Positions 7,542-16,023 of a stretch of DNA of 64,000 nucleotides are shown piece after piece. The stretch spans positions 248,001 through 312,000 of the forward strand of contig JAOAIJ010000043.1 in assembly GCA_026414765.1 (NCBI GenBank), in the 5' to 3' direction. The DNA is from Clostridia bacterium. Lineage in GTDB: Bacteria; Bacillota; Clostridia; Acetivibrionales; DSM-27016. Each line of letters begins with the position of its first letter. Within the stretch, counting starts at the first letter, position 1. The notes under the pieces are model-generated. The model made no database searches and had not been told where the DNA came from. It was given only the letters and a program-made list of their open reading frames with translations. A program made the position numbers and the translations under genes.

Positions 7542-8825
7542 ATGGATGATAAGTTCTTTTTGAATAATGATGAGTATACTGTTATAAATCTGGATGAGAA
7601 CAAAGATTTCGAAAAACAAAATTCAGTGTACGCAAGACCGAGGTACGAAAGACAAAGCAGGAAATCCGGCTTCAAAACATATATAGCTTTAGTGCTGACA
7701 ACAGCTATGGTCACCAGTGCAGCAGTAGGAGGCGTGCTCTTTACGAAATTTTCAAATGAATTGAAAAAGCAAACTGCTTTAATTCAGAAAGCAGGGATAG
7801 TATCTAATGTGAATAACACTAATGCTGAAATAGAAAATAAAAATATAGTTAAGACTGCACTTGCAAAAGGGTCTCCTGTAACTGAAATAGCTAAGAAGGT
7901 AGGACCGTCAATCGTAGGGATACGAATGACGGTTGCTAACCAGCAGACAGGATACTTAAGCAATGGACTCGGCGGATCGAAAGCTGAAGGCTCAGGTGTA
8001 ATCATCAGCGAGGATGGATACATAATGACAAACTACCACGTGGTTCAGTATGCAGATACTAAGCTGCGGACAAGCAAGAATACTACACTGGAAGTTTTTT
8101 TACCTGACAAGCGGCAGGCTAAAGCCAAATTCATCGGTGGGGACAGTAAGAATGATTTAGCAGTTATAAAGATTGAGCTGGATAACCTTCCTGTTGCAGA
8201 ACTTGGGAATTCATCAAAACTGGAAGTAGGAGAAACGGCAATTGCAATAGGAAATCCTTTGGGAATGGAGTTTGCAGGATCTGTAACGGTTGGAGTAGTA
8301 AGCGCTTTGAATAGAGTAGTAGAAACTGAAGATAAGACAATGAGCCTCATCCAGACTGATGCAGCCATAAATCCTGGAAACAGTGGTGGAGCACTGGTGA
8401 ATTCTCAAGGACAGGTTATAGGAATAAACACCATAAAGATATCGGAAGCAGGGGTTGAAGGATTAGGGTTTGCTATACCTATAAATGATGCAAAACCCAT
8501 AGTGGATCAGTTGGTGATGTTCGGATATGTAAAAGGCAGGCCTCTCATCGGAATATCAGGGAAGGAGATTACAGAAGTACTTGCATCTCAATACGACTTA
8601 CCTGTTGGGGTTTACATCATGGAAGTTACTGCCGGCAGTGGAGCGGATAAAGCAGGACTTGAAAAAGGAGATATCCTGGTAAGTATTGCAGGGAAGGAAG
8701 TAAAGACGATGAAAGACCTTGATGCAATAAAGAAGAGATATAAGGCAGGAGATACAGTAGACGCAGCTGTTGTAAGGGATGGAGTCAAAATTATTTTAAA
8801 GCTGACTTTCTCAGAGGAGAAGTAA
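7542..8825 (+). CDS. htrA: HtrA/DegP-like serine protease
   Basis: 427 aa membrane-anchored envelope quality-control protease. The ATG at 7542 is chosen because AAAGGGG lies eight bases upstream; a GTG nine bases earlier overlaps that site. There is a cytoplasmic tail of about 45 residues, one membrane helix (about 46-68), and a trypsin-like domain with His166 (NYHVV), Asp205 (NDLAVIK) and Ser281 (GNSGGAL), so the triad is intact. A PDZ domain fills the last ~90 residues. A regulator with 11-bp repeats (7450-7504) probably controls it. A terminator follows at 8857. Confidence 0.95.
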   Translation: MDDKFFLNNDEYTVINLDENKDFEKQNSVYARPRYERQSRKSGFKTYIALVLTTAMVTSAAVGGVLFTKFSNELKKQTALIQKAGIVSNVNNTNAEIENKNIVKTALAKGSPVTEIAKKVGPSIVGIRMTVANQQTGYLSNGLGGSKAEGSGVIISEDGYIMTNYHVVQYADTKLRTSKNTTLEVFLPDKRQAKAKFIGGDSKNDLAVIKIELDNLPVAELGNSSKLEVGETAIAIGNPLGMEFAGSVTVGVVSALNRVVETEDKTMSLIQTDAAINPGNSGGALVNSQGQVIGINTIKISEAGVEGLGFAIPINDAKPIVDQLVMFGYVKGRPLIGISGKEITEVLASQYDLPVGVYIMEVTAGSGADKAGLEKGDILVSIAGKEVKTMKDLDAIKKRYKAGDTVDAAVVRDGVKIILKLTFSEEK

Positions 8826-8856
8826 TTTAACCTCTTGTGCCAGTTAATTTATATAG

Positions 8857-8890
8857 AAACTAAGGTGAAATATCCTTAGTTTTCTATTTT
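8857..8890 (+). terminator. terminator after htrA
   Basis: Stem AAACTAAGG/CCTTAGTTT with an 8-base loop, followed by a T-rich run. Confidence 0.75.
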
Positions 8891-8943
8891 CAAAATAAAA
8901 TCAATTCAAGTAGAAATCATTAACATATTACAATTTTCTATTC

Positions 8944-8976
8944 TTCATTAAATCTTCACATCAGAGTTATATCATA
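8944..8976 (+). promoter_or_regulatory. 11-bp direct repeats upstream of rpoN
   Basis: TTCATTAAATC and TTCACATCAGA adjoin, followed by GTTATATCATA containing a possible -10 TATCAT. The first unit is identical to one in the htrA array. A TTAACATATTA lies 24 bases further upstream. Confidence 0.5.
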
Positions 8977-9015
8977 CTATCAAATACATGATAGCATGGA
9001 AATTAGGTGATTGGA

Positions 9016-10353
9016 ATGGATGTTTTTTTAGACAATCAAATAAATCAAAGTCAACAACTTCATATGACACCTAAAATAATGGAAGAGTTACAAATACTTC
9101 AGATGTCTGCTATTGAGCTTGAGCAGTATATTGAGGATGCAATGGTTGATAATCCGCTGCTTGAAGAGGAAGAGCATGGTGATGAGGTTGAAAATTTTAT
9201 AGAGTTAAATGCAAATGATTGTGAATCAGATGATTATGATGATATTAATCCGCAAAGCAAACCGGAGTTTTCAGCTTACTTTAAAAGTGGAATTCTGCTA
9301 AAAGAGTACTTGATGATGCAGTTAAAGGAGTTGAAATTGGAACCTCAAATTAGAAAAGCGGCTGCATATATAATTGAAAGTATTGATGAACAGGGATATT
9401 TCAAATTAAGTATTAAGAGGTCAGCTGGAATAATAAGGGTTTCTGAAATTGATATGAAAGCCGGGCTAAAATGCGTTCAGAATATGGAGCCTTCAGGAAT
9501 AGGTGCAAGGAATCTTGAAGAATGTCTTTTAATCCAGCTTAGAGATAAAGAAATCGATAACAGCTTGATAAGAAGTATCATAATGAATCATCTGGCAGCA
9601 ATCAGTGAAAGAAAGTATACCTTGATTTCTAAAACATTAGGTGTTTCCATCGAAGAAGTAATCGGGATTCATAATATAATCAGAACGCTAAGCCCTAAAC
9701 CAGGTGTTGGGTTTAGTGCAGGAAAAATTGAATATATAAAACCTGAACTTGAAGTACGTAATATTAATAGTGAATTTTCGGTAATGTTTTTAAATGATAA
9801 TTCTCCTTCGCTCAGGATTAATCGCAGTTATATAAGCCTTTTGAAGTCAGAGCCGGTTAGCAGTGATATTACCAGTTATATAAAAGCCAGACTTTCAAAG
9901 GCATTGGACATTGTTCGCGCCATAGAAAAAAGAAGAAAGACCATATTGGATATTACTGACTTTATAGTTACGCATCAGAGGGAATTTTTTTTGAAGGGCT
10001 GTAACTTCCTGAAACCTTTGACTATGAAGATGGTTGCTGATAGTGTAGGAGTACATGAATCTACTGTCAGCAGAACTGTGAATGGCAAGTATATACAAAC
10101 TCCAATGGGAGTGTATGAGTTAAGATTCTTTTTTTCTTCTGCATTAGACGAAAGTTTATCTTCTAGCGGAGTAAAGAATATGATTAAAAGAATTATTATA
10201 GCTGAGAATAAGTCCAGACCTTTAAGTGATGAGCAGATAAGAAGATTACTGGAGGAAAAAGGAATTAAGATTGCAAGGCGGACAGTTTCAAAGTACAGGG
10301 AGGAATTATCCATATTGCCTGCACAAAAAAGAAACAGGTACCCCAGTTTTTGA
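9016..10353 (+). CDS. rpoN: RNA polymerase sigma-54 factor RpoN
   Basis: 445 aa. Start ATG at 9016 with AGGTGA six bases upstream; an in-frame GTG at 9007 overlaps that site. The N terminus carries the Gln/Leu-rich activator region (LHMTPKIMEELQILQMSAIELEQYI), then an acidic stretch, the core-binding domain, an HTH (VADSVGVHESTVSRTVNGKYI), and the RpoN box ARRTVSKYRE (about 420-429). It directs transcription from -24/-12 promoters with enhancer-binding activators, none of which is in this window. Clostridial rpoN placed directly behind htrA, with similar upstream repeats, suggests shared control by one response regulator. Confidence 0.95.
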   Translation: MDVFLDNQINQSQQLHMTPKIMEELQILQMSAIELEQYIEDAMVDNPLLEEEEHGDEVENFIELNANDCESDDYDDINPQSKPEFSAYFKSGILLKEYLMMQLKELKLEPQIRKAAAYIIESIDEQGYFKLSIKRSAGIIRVSEIDMKAGLKCVQNMEPSGIGARNLEECLLIQLRDKEIDNSLIRSIIMNHLAAISERKYTLISKTLGVSIEEVIGIHNIIRTLSPKPGVGFSAGKIEYIKPELEVRNINSEFSVMFLNDNSPSLRINRSYISLLKSEPVSSDITSYIKARLSKALDIVRAIEKRRKTILDITDFIVTHQREFFLKGCNFLKPLTMKMVADSVGVHESTVSRTVNGKYIQTPMGVYELRFFFSSALDESLSSSGVKNMIKRIIIAENKSRPLSDEQIRRLLEEKGIKIARRTVSKYREELSILPAQKRNRYPSF

Positions 10354-10415
10354 CAAACAATAAAGATACCATGCAGTTGCCAGCTAATCTATTATATGCT
10401 TTTGGATGTTATATT

Positions 10416-11669
10416 TTATAGGATAGAACTCATTACAAAATTGTTTTCTTCAGTAATTCCGCCGGTTATGGGAGATAGCCTGGAGTGTAGGAATGTGGAC
10501 CTAAATACAGATTTGGTACCGAATTTTATCCTTAAGTTATCAATAGTCCTGTCTATTTTCCTTTGCTTTTCAAAATTGTTTTCAAGCAGTGAAAGCTGGA
10601 CGAATTCATTGGTACAGAGGTCGCTTACACGCACACCAAGGTGCCTTATGGGCTGCCCTTTCCATGCTTTGTCAAAAAGCCTGCATGCCTCATGGTATAT
10701 TTGGTTAGTACAGTCAGTGGGCACATACAACTTTTTTTGGTGTGAGTATGAAAGCAGTTCATTAGTCCTCATGCTTACAGATACGAGCCTGCAGCAGAAC
10801 CCCCCATGCCTTAACCTCATTGCTACCATTTCTGTAAGTGATAGCAAAACCTTGTAGGCTGTTTCTCTGTCTTCTACATCAAAATGTATAGTAGTACCAT
10901 TTCCTATTCCTTTTATATATGGTATGGAACCACCCGGGGTAACTTCTGAGTCTTCTATGCCATTTGCATACTGCCATAACATAATTCCCCATGATTTCAG
11001 CTTATATTGCAACTGCTGCAAGTCAGAATTTGCGAGATCTCCAATTGTATAGATACCCATTGAATGAAGTTTGGGTGCGGTTTGCCTTCCGCACATATAT
11101 AAGTCTTCAACAGGTAATGGCCAAAGCTTTGTTTGCATTTCTTCCGGGAAGCAGGTTATAACTTTATTCGGTTTTACCAAATCTCCTCCCATTTTAGCCA
11201 GCAGCTTATTACTAGATATTCCGATATTGACGCTGTAGCCTAATTCACTTCTAATACGCTCCTTTATTATATAGGCTGTCTGGATAGGATCTCCCAAAAT
11301 CTTTTCCATACCGGTATAGTCTAAAAAACATTCGTCTATACTGAAAATTTGTATCCGGTCGCTGTATTCCCGTAAGATTTCCAGCATTGCACTTGAGCAT
11401 TGCATATAGAGGAGGTAATCAGGGGGAACTATAACCAGGTTGGGGCACTTCCTTTTAGCCTGAATAACAGGCTCTCCGGTTTGTATTTTAAATTTTTTAG
11501 CAGGAATGCTTTTTGCAAGGACAATCCCATGACGCGTTTCTTGATTTCCCCCTACAATACTCGGTATTTCGCGAAAATCAATAGTGGCGCCATGCTGAAG
11601 TGCATGAACTGCTGACCAGGATAAAAAAGCGCTATTTACATCTATGTGGAATATAATCCTTTTACTCAT
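10416..11669 (-). CDS. dinB: Y-family DNA polymerase IV-like protein
   Basis: 417 aa translesion polymerase of the DinB/UmuC superfamily. Catalytic acids lie in FHIDVNSAFLSW and FSIDECFLDYTG; the RSELGYSVNIGISSNKLLAKM block and the little-finger region follow. A LexA box (11703-11716) lies about 35 bases upstream of the start, so SOS induction is very likely. The ribosome site (GAGGTGG) and ATG at 11669 are clear. It is convergent with rpoN, with no obvious terminator between them. Confidence 0.92.
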   Translation of the reverse strand: MSKRIIFHIDVNSAFLSWSAVHALQHGATIDFREIPSIVGGNQETRHGIVLAKSIPAKKFKIQTGEPVIQAKRKCPNLVIVPPDYLLYMQCSSAMLEILREYSDRIQIFSIDECFLDYTGMEKILGDPIQTAYIIKERIRSELGYSVNIGISSNKLLAKMGGDLVKPNKVITCFPEEMQTKLWPLPVEDLYMCGRQTAPKLHSMGIYTIGDLANSDLQQLQYKLKSWGIMLWQYANGIEDSEVTPGGSIPYIKGIGNGTTIHFDVEDRETAYKVLLSLTEMVAMRLRHGGFCCRLVSVSMRTNELLSYSHQKKLYVPTDCTNQIYHEACRLFDKAWKGQPIRHLGVRVSDLCTNEFVQLSLLENNFEKQRKIDRTIDNLRIKFGTKSVFRSTFLHSRLSPITGGITEENNFVMSSIL

Positions 11670-11702
11670 AAGTTTTCCACCTCATATATAATATTATAAC
11701 CC

Positions 11703-11716
11703 CGAACACGTGTTCG
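11703..11716. promoter_or_regulatory. LexA (SOS) box upstream of dinB
   Basis: CGAACACGTGTTCG is a perfect palindrome matching the Gram-positive LexA consensus CGAACRNRYGTTYC. It sits at the promoter-proximal end of the dinB leader. Confidence 0.9.
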
Positions 11717-11830
11717 TGCAAACATTTATTTTAAAATATGGGGTAAATATGCCGTTTTTTTGAGGTTCTGCTCATTTTGTTTAGAAAAGCTTAACTTTAC
11801 AAGAAGTAATTTCCCATATATAATAGAATA

Positions 11831-11844
11831 CGAACATGTGTTCT
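11831..11844. promoter_or_regulatory. second LexA (SOS) box, upstream of the small gene at 11887
   Basis: CGAACATGTGTTCT matches the same consensus with one change at the last base. It lies 43 bases before the start of the divergent small gene, so both genes share an SOS control region. Confidence 0.85.
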
Positions 11845-11886
11845 GTAATATATTAGTAGTAGGATATGTAATAGGTGGTGTAGCAG

Positions 11887-12150
11887 ATGAAGGTATATAT
11901 GAAGCCAATAAAAATGATATGCATGTCAAATGAAAACGGAGCAGTTACCCCTATAAGGTTTCAAATCAAGGATGACAGCAAGGAGTTAATTACTATAAAG
12001 GTGGATAGTATCACACAGAGCAGTGAAGAGAAGCTGGCCGGGAACAAGATGCTTATCTACAGATGCCAAAGCGAAATAGAGGGGGTTGAAAAGGTGTATG
12101 AACTGAAGTACGAGATAAGTACCTGCAAATGGTATCTGTATAAGTTCTGA
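11887..12150 (+). CDS. small SOS-controlled protein of unknown function
   Basis: 87 aa, ATG with AGGTGG seven bases upstream. I do not recognise a named family with certainty. The sequence is a predicted beta-rich fold without membrane segments: MKPIKMICMSNENGAVTPIRF at the start and KYEISTCKWYLYKF at the end. Divergence from dinB with its own LexA box suggests a DNA-damage role, perhaps as an accessory to the polymerase. That is inference from position only. Confidence 0.75.
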   Translation: MKVYMKPIKMICMSNENGAVTPIRFQIKDDSKELITIKVDSITQSSEEKLAGNKMLIYRCQSEIEGVEKVYELKYEISTCKWYLYKF

Positions 12151-12275
12151 ATAAGCACAAGTTAAAAAACTAATGTCAGTGTGTCTAAACCATATGACTG
12201 TAGTGAGTCCTAATAGTGGTATTTACATAGGGATTATTATTGGTTAAATCTGATAGCAGTTACATAGATTTTGAA

Positions 12276-12304
12276 TTGACATGTAAAACAGGAACATGTT
12301 ATAT
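12276..12304 (+). promoter_or_regulatory. promoter of the preQ1 operon
   Basis: TTGACA, 17-bp spacer, TTATAT. The predicted start is about 15 bases before the riboswitch. Confidence 0.65.
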
Positions 12305-12326
12305 TTAACAATAGTACAGTTAAATA

Positions 12327-12366
12327 AGACAGTTCGAAACCATCCTGTCTATAAACAAAACTACGG
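12327..12366 (+). promoter_or_regulatory. preQ1-I riboswitch aptamer
   Basis: The P1 stem AGACAG/CTGTCT (12327-12332 with 12345-12350) encloses TTCGAAACCATC, and the A-rich tail ATAAACAAAACTACGG follows. Size, the UUC start of the loop, CC in the loop and GG in the tail (pseudoknot), and the AUAAAC-AAAACUA tail all match the preQ1-I class. Its placement before queC and queT supports the assignment. Binding of preQ1 would normally repress. Confidence 0.85.
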
Positions 12367-12400
12367 ACTCGCTATCGGTAAGATAGCTTATTTTGTTTAT

Positions 12401-12423
12401 AGGGGGCGTATGCCCTTTTTTTT
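12401..12423 (+). terminator. preQ1 riboswitch expression platform terminator
   Basis: A short GGGC/GCCC stem, extendable by G-U and A-U pairs, is followed by eight T residues. Just before it, the aptamer tail CTATAAACAAAA (12349-12360) has a perfect 12-base complement TTTTGTTTATAG (12391-12402). Pairing of these two would dismantle the aptamer and touch the terminator base, so they probably form the switching helix. Confidence 0.75.
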
Positions 12424-12463
12424 GTTGTATAAAAAATCGTCTTGCTTTGCGGAGGTGATATTG

Positions 12464-13465
12464 ATGAAAACCATAGGGATTACCACAACAGTACCGGTTG
12501 AGGTGCTGATAGCAGCAGGATATAAAGTAATTGATCTAAACAATCTTTTCATATCGTCTGAGTCGTATGGCCAATATATAGACTGTGCGGAGAGGGAGGG
12601 CTTTCCCAAAAGCTCATGCGCATGGATAAAAGGTATATACGGCGCCTGCATAAAGAATGGAATAGATGAGGTAGTGGGAGTTGTGGAAGGGGACTGTTCA
12701 AACACCAGAGCGCTGTTGGAGGTTCTCAAAGGCAGGGGTATCAAGCTTAAGGCTTTTTCTTATCCCCACAGCCATACATTAAGTGATGTCACTCTGGCAA
12801 TCAACAGTTTTATGGAGATGTTTGGCGTATCTTTAGAACAGGTGGAAGCTGTACGCAGGCATTTGAATGACATCAGACAGTATGCAAAAGTTATTGATGA
12901 GCTTACTCATATACACAATAAAGCTACCGGCTTTGAAAACCACATCTGTCAGGTTGTGCTTAGTGATTTCGGCAGTGATATTTCCAGATGTTCCCGTATG
13001 CTTGAAAAAAGAATATCGGAGATAGTGAAAAGGCCTCTCAGAGAGGAAACAATCCGTCTTGGCTTTATCGGAGTGCCTCCAATGACCTGTGATATTTATG
13101 AATATGTGGAAAAGTTCAATTCACGCTTTGTTTTTAATGAGGTGCAGAGAGAATTTGCTTTTCCAAGGGCGGCGGAAGCAAAAGACATTTACGGGCAGTA
13201 TTTTGATTATACCTATCCTTATGACATGAGTTTCCGGCTGCGGGAAATAAAAAAACAGATAAAAATAAGAAAGCTGGATGGAATTATCCACTATACTCAG
13301 GCGTTTTGCCACAGAGCAATAGAGGACATTGTAATAAAAAGGCATTTGGATATTCCTGTTCTGACTATTGAGGGTGACAAGTCAAATTGCCTTGAGTCCA
13401 GGACAAAGTTAAGACTTGAGGCCTTTCTGGATATGCTGTCGGATATGAAGGAGGTTGCAGTTTGA
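12464..13465 (+). CDS. 2-hydroxyacyl-CoA dehydratase-like (HgdB/BcrC, double-cubane type) Fe-S protein
   Basis: 333 aa. Start ATG 12464 follows GGAGGTGATATTG; the longer open frame upstream runs through the riboswitch and is not translated. It resembles the D/B-component family (COG1775): MKTIGITTTVPVEVLIAAGYKVIDLN at the start, then Cys-containing blocks DCAEREGFPKSSCAWIKG, EGDCSNT, PMTCDIYEY and TQAFCHRAIED. Family members bind [4Fe-4S] or double-cubane [8Fe-9S] clusters and carry out hard reductions with an ATPase partner, here the next gene (TTGA overlap). The substrate is unknown. The preQ1 riboswitch and the downstream queC and queT point to 7-deazaguanine metabolism rather than amino-acid fermentation. 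Confidence 0.8.
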   Translation: MKTIGITTTVPVEVLIAAGYKVIDLNNLFISSESYGQYIDCAEREGFPKSSCAWIKGIYGACIKNGIDEVVGVVEGDCSNTRALLEVLKGRGIKLKAFSYPHSHTLSDVTLAINSFMEMFGVSLEQVEAVRRHLNDIRQYAKVIDELTHIHNKATGFENHICQVVLSDFGSDISRCSRMLEKRISEIVKRPLREETIRLGFIGVPPMTCDIYEYVEKFNSRFVFNEVQREFAFPRAAEAKDIYGQYFDYTYPYDMSFRLREIKKQIKIRKLDGIIHYTQAFCHRAIEDIVIKRHLDIPVLTIEGDKSNCLESRTKLRLEAFLDMLSDMKEVAV

Positions 13466-14223
13466 AAGTACTGGGGATTGATTTGGGAAGCAGAGAAGTC
13501 AAAATCGTAGTAATGGATGCTCAAAATATAATTTACAGGAACAAAATCAGTACCATGATGTTTTACAGGGACTTCTGTACATACAGGGGAAAGCTTGAGG
13601 TTGATATGAACAAGCTTGATGTACGGGGGATAGAAGCTGCTGTTTCAACCGGGTACGGAAGAAATAATACAGATATCGGCATGTTTAAAGCCATCAACGA
13701 AATAAAGGCCCACGTGTATGGCGCGTTATTCCAGACCGGATTAAAGGACTTTATCCTTTTGGATATAGGCGGTCAGGATGTGAAAGTGGTAAAAGTGGAA
13801 AAAGGCATCATAACGGATTTGGAACTGAATGAAAAATGTGCTGCTTCTTGCGGAAGATACCTGGAAAACATGGCGGCAGTGCTTGAGATAAGCCTTGACG
13901 AAATGTCCGGACATTATCAAAATCCTGTAGAACTGAATTCCACCTGTTCTGTTTTCTCAGAGTCGGAACTGATCGGAAGGATAGCAGAAGGATATAAAAC
14001 CGAACAGCTTTGCGCCGGGGTTAACTACTCGCTTTATAAACGGCTAAGGCCGCTGCTAAAAAAATTCAGCGGTAAAAGTCTTGTAATGTCGGGTGGAGTA
14101 GCAAGGAACAATGCCCTTGCAGAATACCTGAAAAATGATTATGACGAAATTGTTATTCTTTACGATCCCCAATTTAACGGGGCTATAGGCTGCTGCAATT
14201 ACATGGAAAGGAAGAAGCAGTAA
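13462..14223 (+). CDS. BadF/HgdC-type ATPase activator of the dehydratase-like protein
   Basis: 253 aa ASKHA-fold ATPase. The TTG start overlaps the upstream TGA, with AAGGAGG before it. Visible motifs are [15 protein letters not shown] (phosphate 1), [12 protein letters not shown] (phosphate 2), SGGVARN (adenosine), and the cluster cysteines in [11 protein letters not shown] and [10 protein letters not shown]. These are the features of archerases, homodimeric Fe-S ATPases that drive single electrons into HgdB-type partners. Strict coupling to its neighbour and to queC makes a dedicated pair likely. Confidence 0.85.
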   Translation: MKVLGIDLGSREVKIVVMDAQNIIYRNKISTMMFYRDFCTYRGKLEVDMNKLDVRGIEAAVSTGYGRNNTDIGMFKAINEIKAHVYGALFQTGLKDFILLDIGGQDVKVVKVEKGIITDLELNEKCAASCGRYLENMAAVLEISLDEMSGHYQNPVELNSTCSVFSESELIGRIAEGYKTEQLCAGVNYSLYKRLRPLLKKFSGKSLVMSGGVARNNALAEYLKNDYDEIVILYDPQFNGAIGCCNYMERKKQ

Positions 14224-14912
14224 TGGAAAAAGCTGTTGTTTTACTGTCGGGGGGGCTAGACTCGGCTACCGTGTTGTATCTGGCAAAGCAGGAGGGGTAT
14301 GAAGTATATGCGTTGTCTTTTGACTATGGGCAGAGGCACTTCAGAGAATTGGATTGTGCCGTGAGGTTGGCTGAAATGGCCGGGGTCAAGGAGCATATAA
14401 CAATCAAAACCTATATGGATGCCTGGGGAGGGTCTGCCCTTACCGATAAAGGTATCGAAGTTCCGCAGGGAAATCCGGAAAGCAGCAGTATTCCCGTAAC
14501 CTATGTACCTGCCAGAAACATGATATTCCTCGCTTATGCTGCGTCATATGCAGAAGTGAAAGGAGCACAGGATATTTTTATCGGTGTCAGCGAGGTTGAT
14601 TACTCAGGCTATGTAGACTGCCGAAAAGAGTTTATTGAAGAGATGGAAAGAGCCGTGAATCTTGGTACCGTATGTGCAGTTGAGCACGGCAGAAAAATCA
14701 CAATACGTGCACCCTTTATAAATATGAAAAAATTTGAGGAGATACAGCTTGGAATGAAGCTTGGAGTTGATTACAGCAGTACCTGGACGTGCTACAGAGG
14801 AGATGAATACGCCTGTGGAGTCTGCGACAGCTGCAGGTTGAGGATAAAGGCTTTTAGAGATGCAGGGTTTGAAGACCCTGTAAGATACAAGCAAAGTTTT
14901 ACGGATAAATAA
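14223..14912 (+). CDS. queC: 7-cyano-7-deazaguanine synthase QueC
   Basis: 229 aa. It makes preQ0 from 7-carboxy-7-deazaguanine, ammonia and ATP in queuosine synthesis. The PP-loop motif [15 protein letters not shown] is at the N terminus, [20 protein letters not shown] is in the middle, and the zinc site [18 protein letters not shown] is near the C terminus. TAATG overlap with the ATPase gene shows translational coupling. QueD, QueE, QueF and QueG/QueH are not in the window. Confidence 0.95.
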   Translation: MEKAVVLLSGGLDSATVLYLAKQEGYEVYALSFDYGQRHFRELDCAVRLAEMAGVKEHITIKTYMDAWGGSALTDKGIEVPQGNPESSSIPVTYVPARNMIFLAYAASYAEVKGAQDIFIGVSEVDYSGYVDCRKEFIEEMERAVNLGTVCAVEHGRKITIRAPFINMKKFEEIQLGMKLGVDYSSTWTCYRGDEYACGVCDSCRLRIKAFRDAGFEDPVRYKQSFTDK

Positions 14913-14956
14913 GTTTATTCAAATTCATTTATTATGAGCCGGAAATGGAGAAAAAA

Positions 14957-15421
14957 ATGAAGCCTGTGAGGAAGTTAACGATTTCTGCTATAATAATAGC
15001 GTTATATGTGGTTATAATGTTTATAACCCAGAGTTTTGCTTTCGGCCAATATCAGATAAGGATTGCAACAGCGATGTATGCACTGAGCTACAAATATCCG
15101 TTCCTTATCATTCCTTTGGGGATATCAAACTTCCTGAGCAATACACTTATGGGAGGACTCGGACCTCTGGATATGATAGGAGGAACCATAGTAGGCATCA
15201 TTACATCAGGGGCTGTTTATCTGATAAGAAGGATGAAACTAAACGAGTGGTTTATTGTGGTGCCTATTATTTTCGGGCCGGGGCTTATGGTTCCCCTCTG
15301 GCTGTCCTACCTGCTGCCTGTGCCGTATAAGCTGCTGGCTTTAAGCATCTGCATAGGGCAGATAGTACCTGCAATTACAGGTGTTTTGTTGATCAAGGCT
15401 TTAAGAAAAGTTCTAGGGTAA
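14957..15421 (+). CDS. queT: QueT-family queuosine-precursor transporter (ECF S component)
   Basis: About 154 aa hydrophobic protein with five to six membrane helices. MKPVRKLTISAIIIALYVVIM at the start and LSYKYPFLIIPLGISNFLSN inside fit QueT, the substrate-binding unit of an ECF importer for preQ1/queuine-type bases. GGAG at 14947 with six-base spacing favours ATG 14957; ATG 14945 is the alternative. It is last in the preQ1-controlled operon. Energising ECF subunits are not nearby. Confidence 0.88.
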   Translation: MKPVRKLTISAIIIALYVVIMFITQSFAFGQYQIRIATAMYALSYKYPFLIIPLGISNFLSNTLMGGLGPLDMIGGTIVGIITSGAVYLIRRMKLNEWFIVVPIIFGPGLMVPLWLSYLLPVPYKLLALSICIGQIVPAITGVLLIKALRKVLG

Positions 15422-15603
15422 AAATTAGAGGATTATTACTATCAACTTACTTAATACAGTTGCTAAGTTCGTAGTCTATTCTCCATAAAATATTACTAAA
15501 TTTTTTATTTTAGCGAACGACAAAAAAATGTCAATTTTTACAATATATACATGATATAATCGAAAATACTAATAATTAAACTAAACTTAAGGGGGATATT
15601 ATC

Positions 15604-16011
15604 ATGAAAAGAAAATTATTAGGTATTTTTGCGGGTGTTATAATAACATCGTCACTGTTAATGGTTGCTGTTCAGGCAAGTAGTTATGATACTTGGTTTT
15701 CATTTGATAGCAATGTTCGTGGTGAAACGCGTTCATTTGATGGACAGAATATTGGATTTTCAGCAACTGCTGTGTCATCGCCTTTTGTTCATACATTTAA
15801 TAAAACATATTCTGTTAAACTAAAACGTTCCAATTTTTTCACTGATGACACTATAGGAATAGTAACAATGAATAGAGACACTAAAAGTACAGCTAAATGG
15901 ACTAATGTAGGAAGTGGTAACTATTATGTAGAGTTGTCAAAGGCTGTCGATGGAGTAACATTAACTGCAGGAAGCTCATCCAATCCGACAGTAAGCTTCT
16001 ATAACTACTAG
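15604..16011 (+). CDS. small secreted protein of unknown function
   Basis: 135 aa. The ribosome site is AAGGGGG. A Sec signal peptide (about 1-26, ending VQASS) precedes a Ser/Thr/Asn/Phe-rich mature domain with no cysteines, likely all-beta, ending VSFYNY. I do not recognise the family. It sits 12 bases before a VanZ-like gene and may share its transcript. The preceding 180 bases are AT-rich with a TATAAT at 15555-15560 but no clear -35. Confidence 0.75.
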   Translation: MKRKLLGIFAGVIITSSLLMVAVQASSYDTWFSFDSNVRGETRSFDGQNIGFSATAVSSPFVHTFNKTYSVKLKRSNFFTDDTIGIVTMNRDTKSTAKWTNVGSGNYYVELSKAVDGVTLTAGSSSNPTVSFYNY

Positions 16012-16023
16012 AAAGGGAATTTC

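Noticed and set aside
12288-12303. GGAACATGTTAT as a third LexA box
   Set aside because: The half-sites are only two bases apart; the LexA box needs four.
12296-12463. N-terminal extension of the HgdB-like protein
   Set aside because: It would translate the riboswitch and its terminator, and a strong ribosome site marks ATG 12464.
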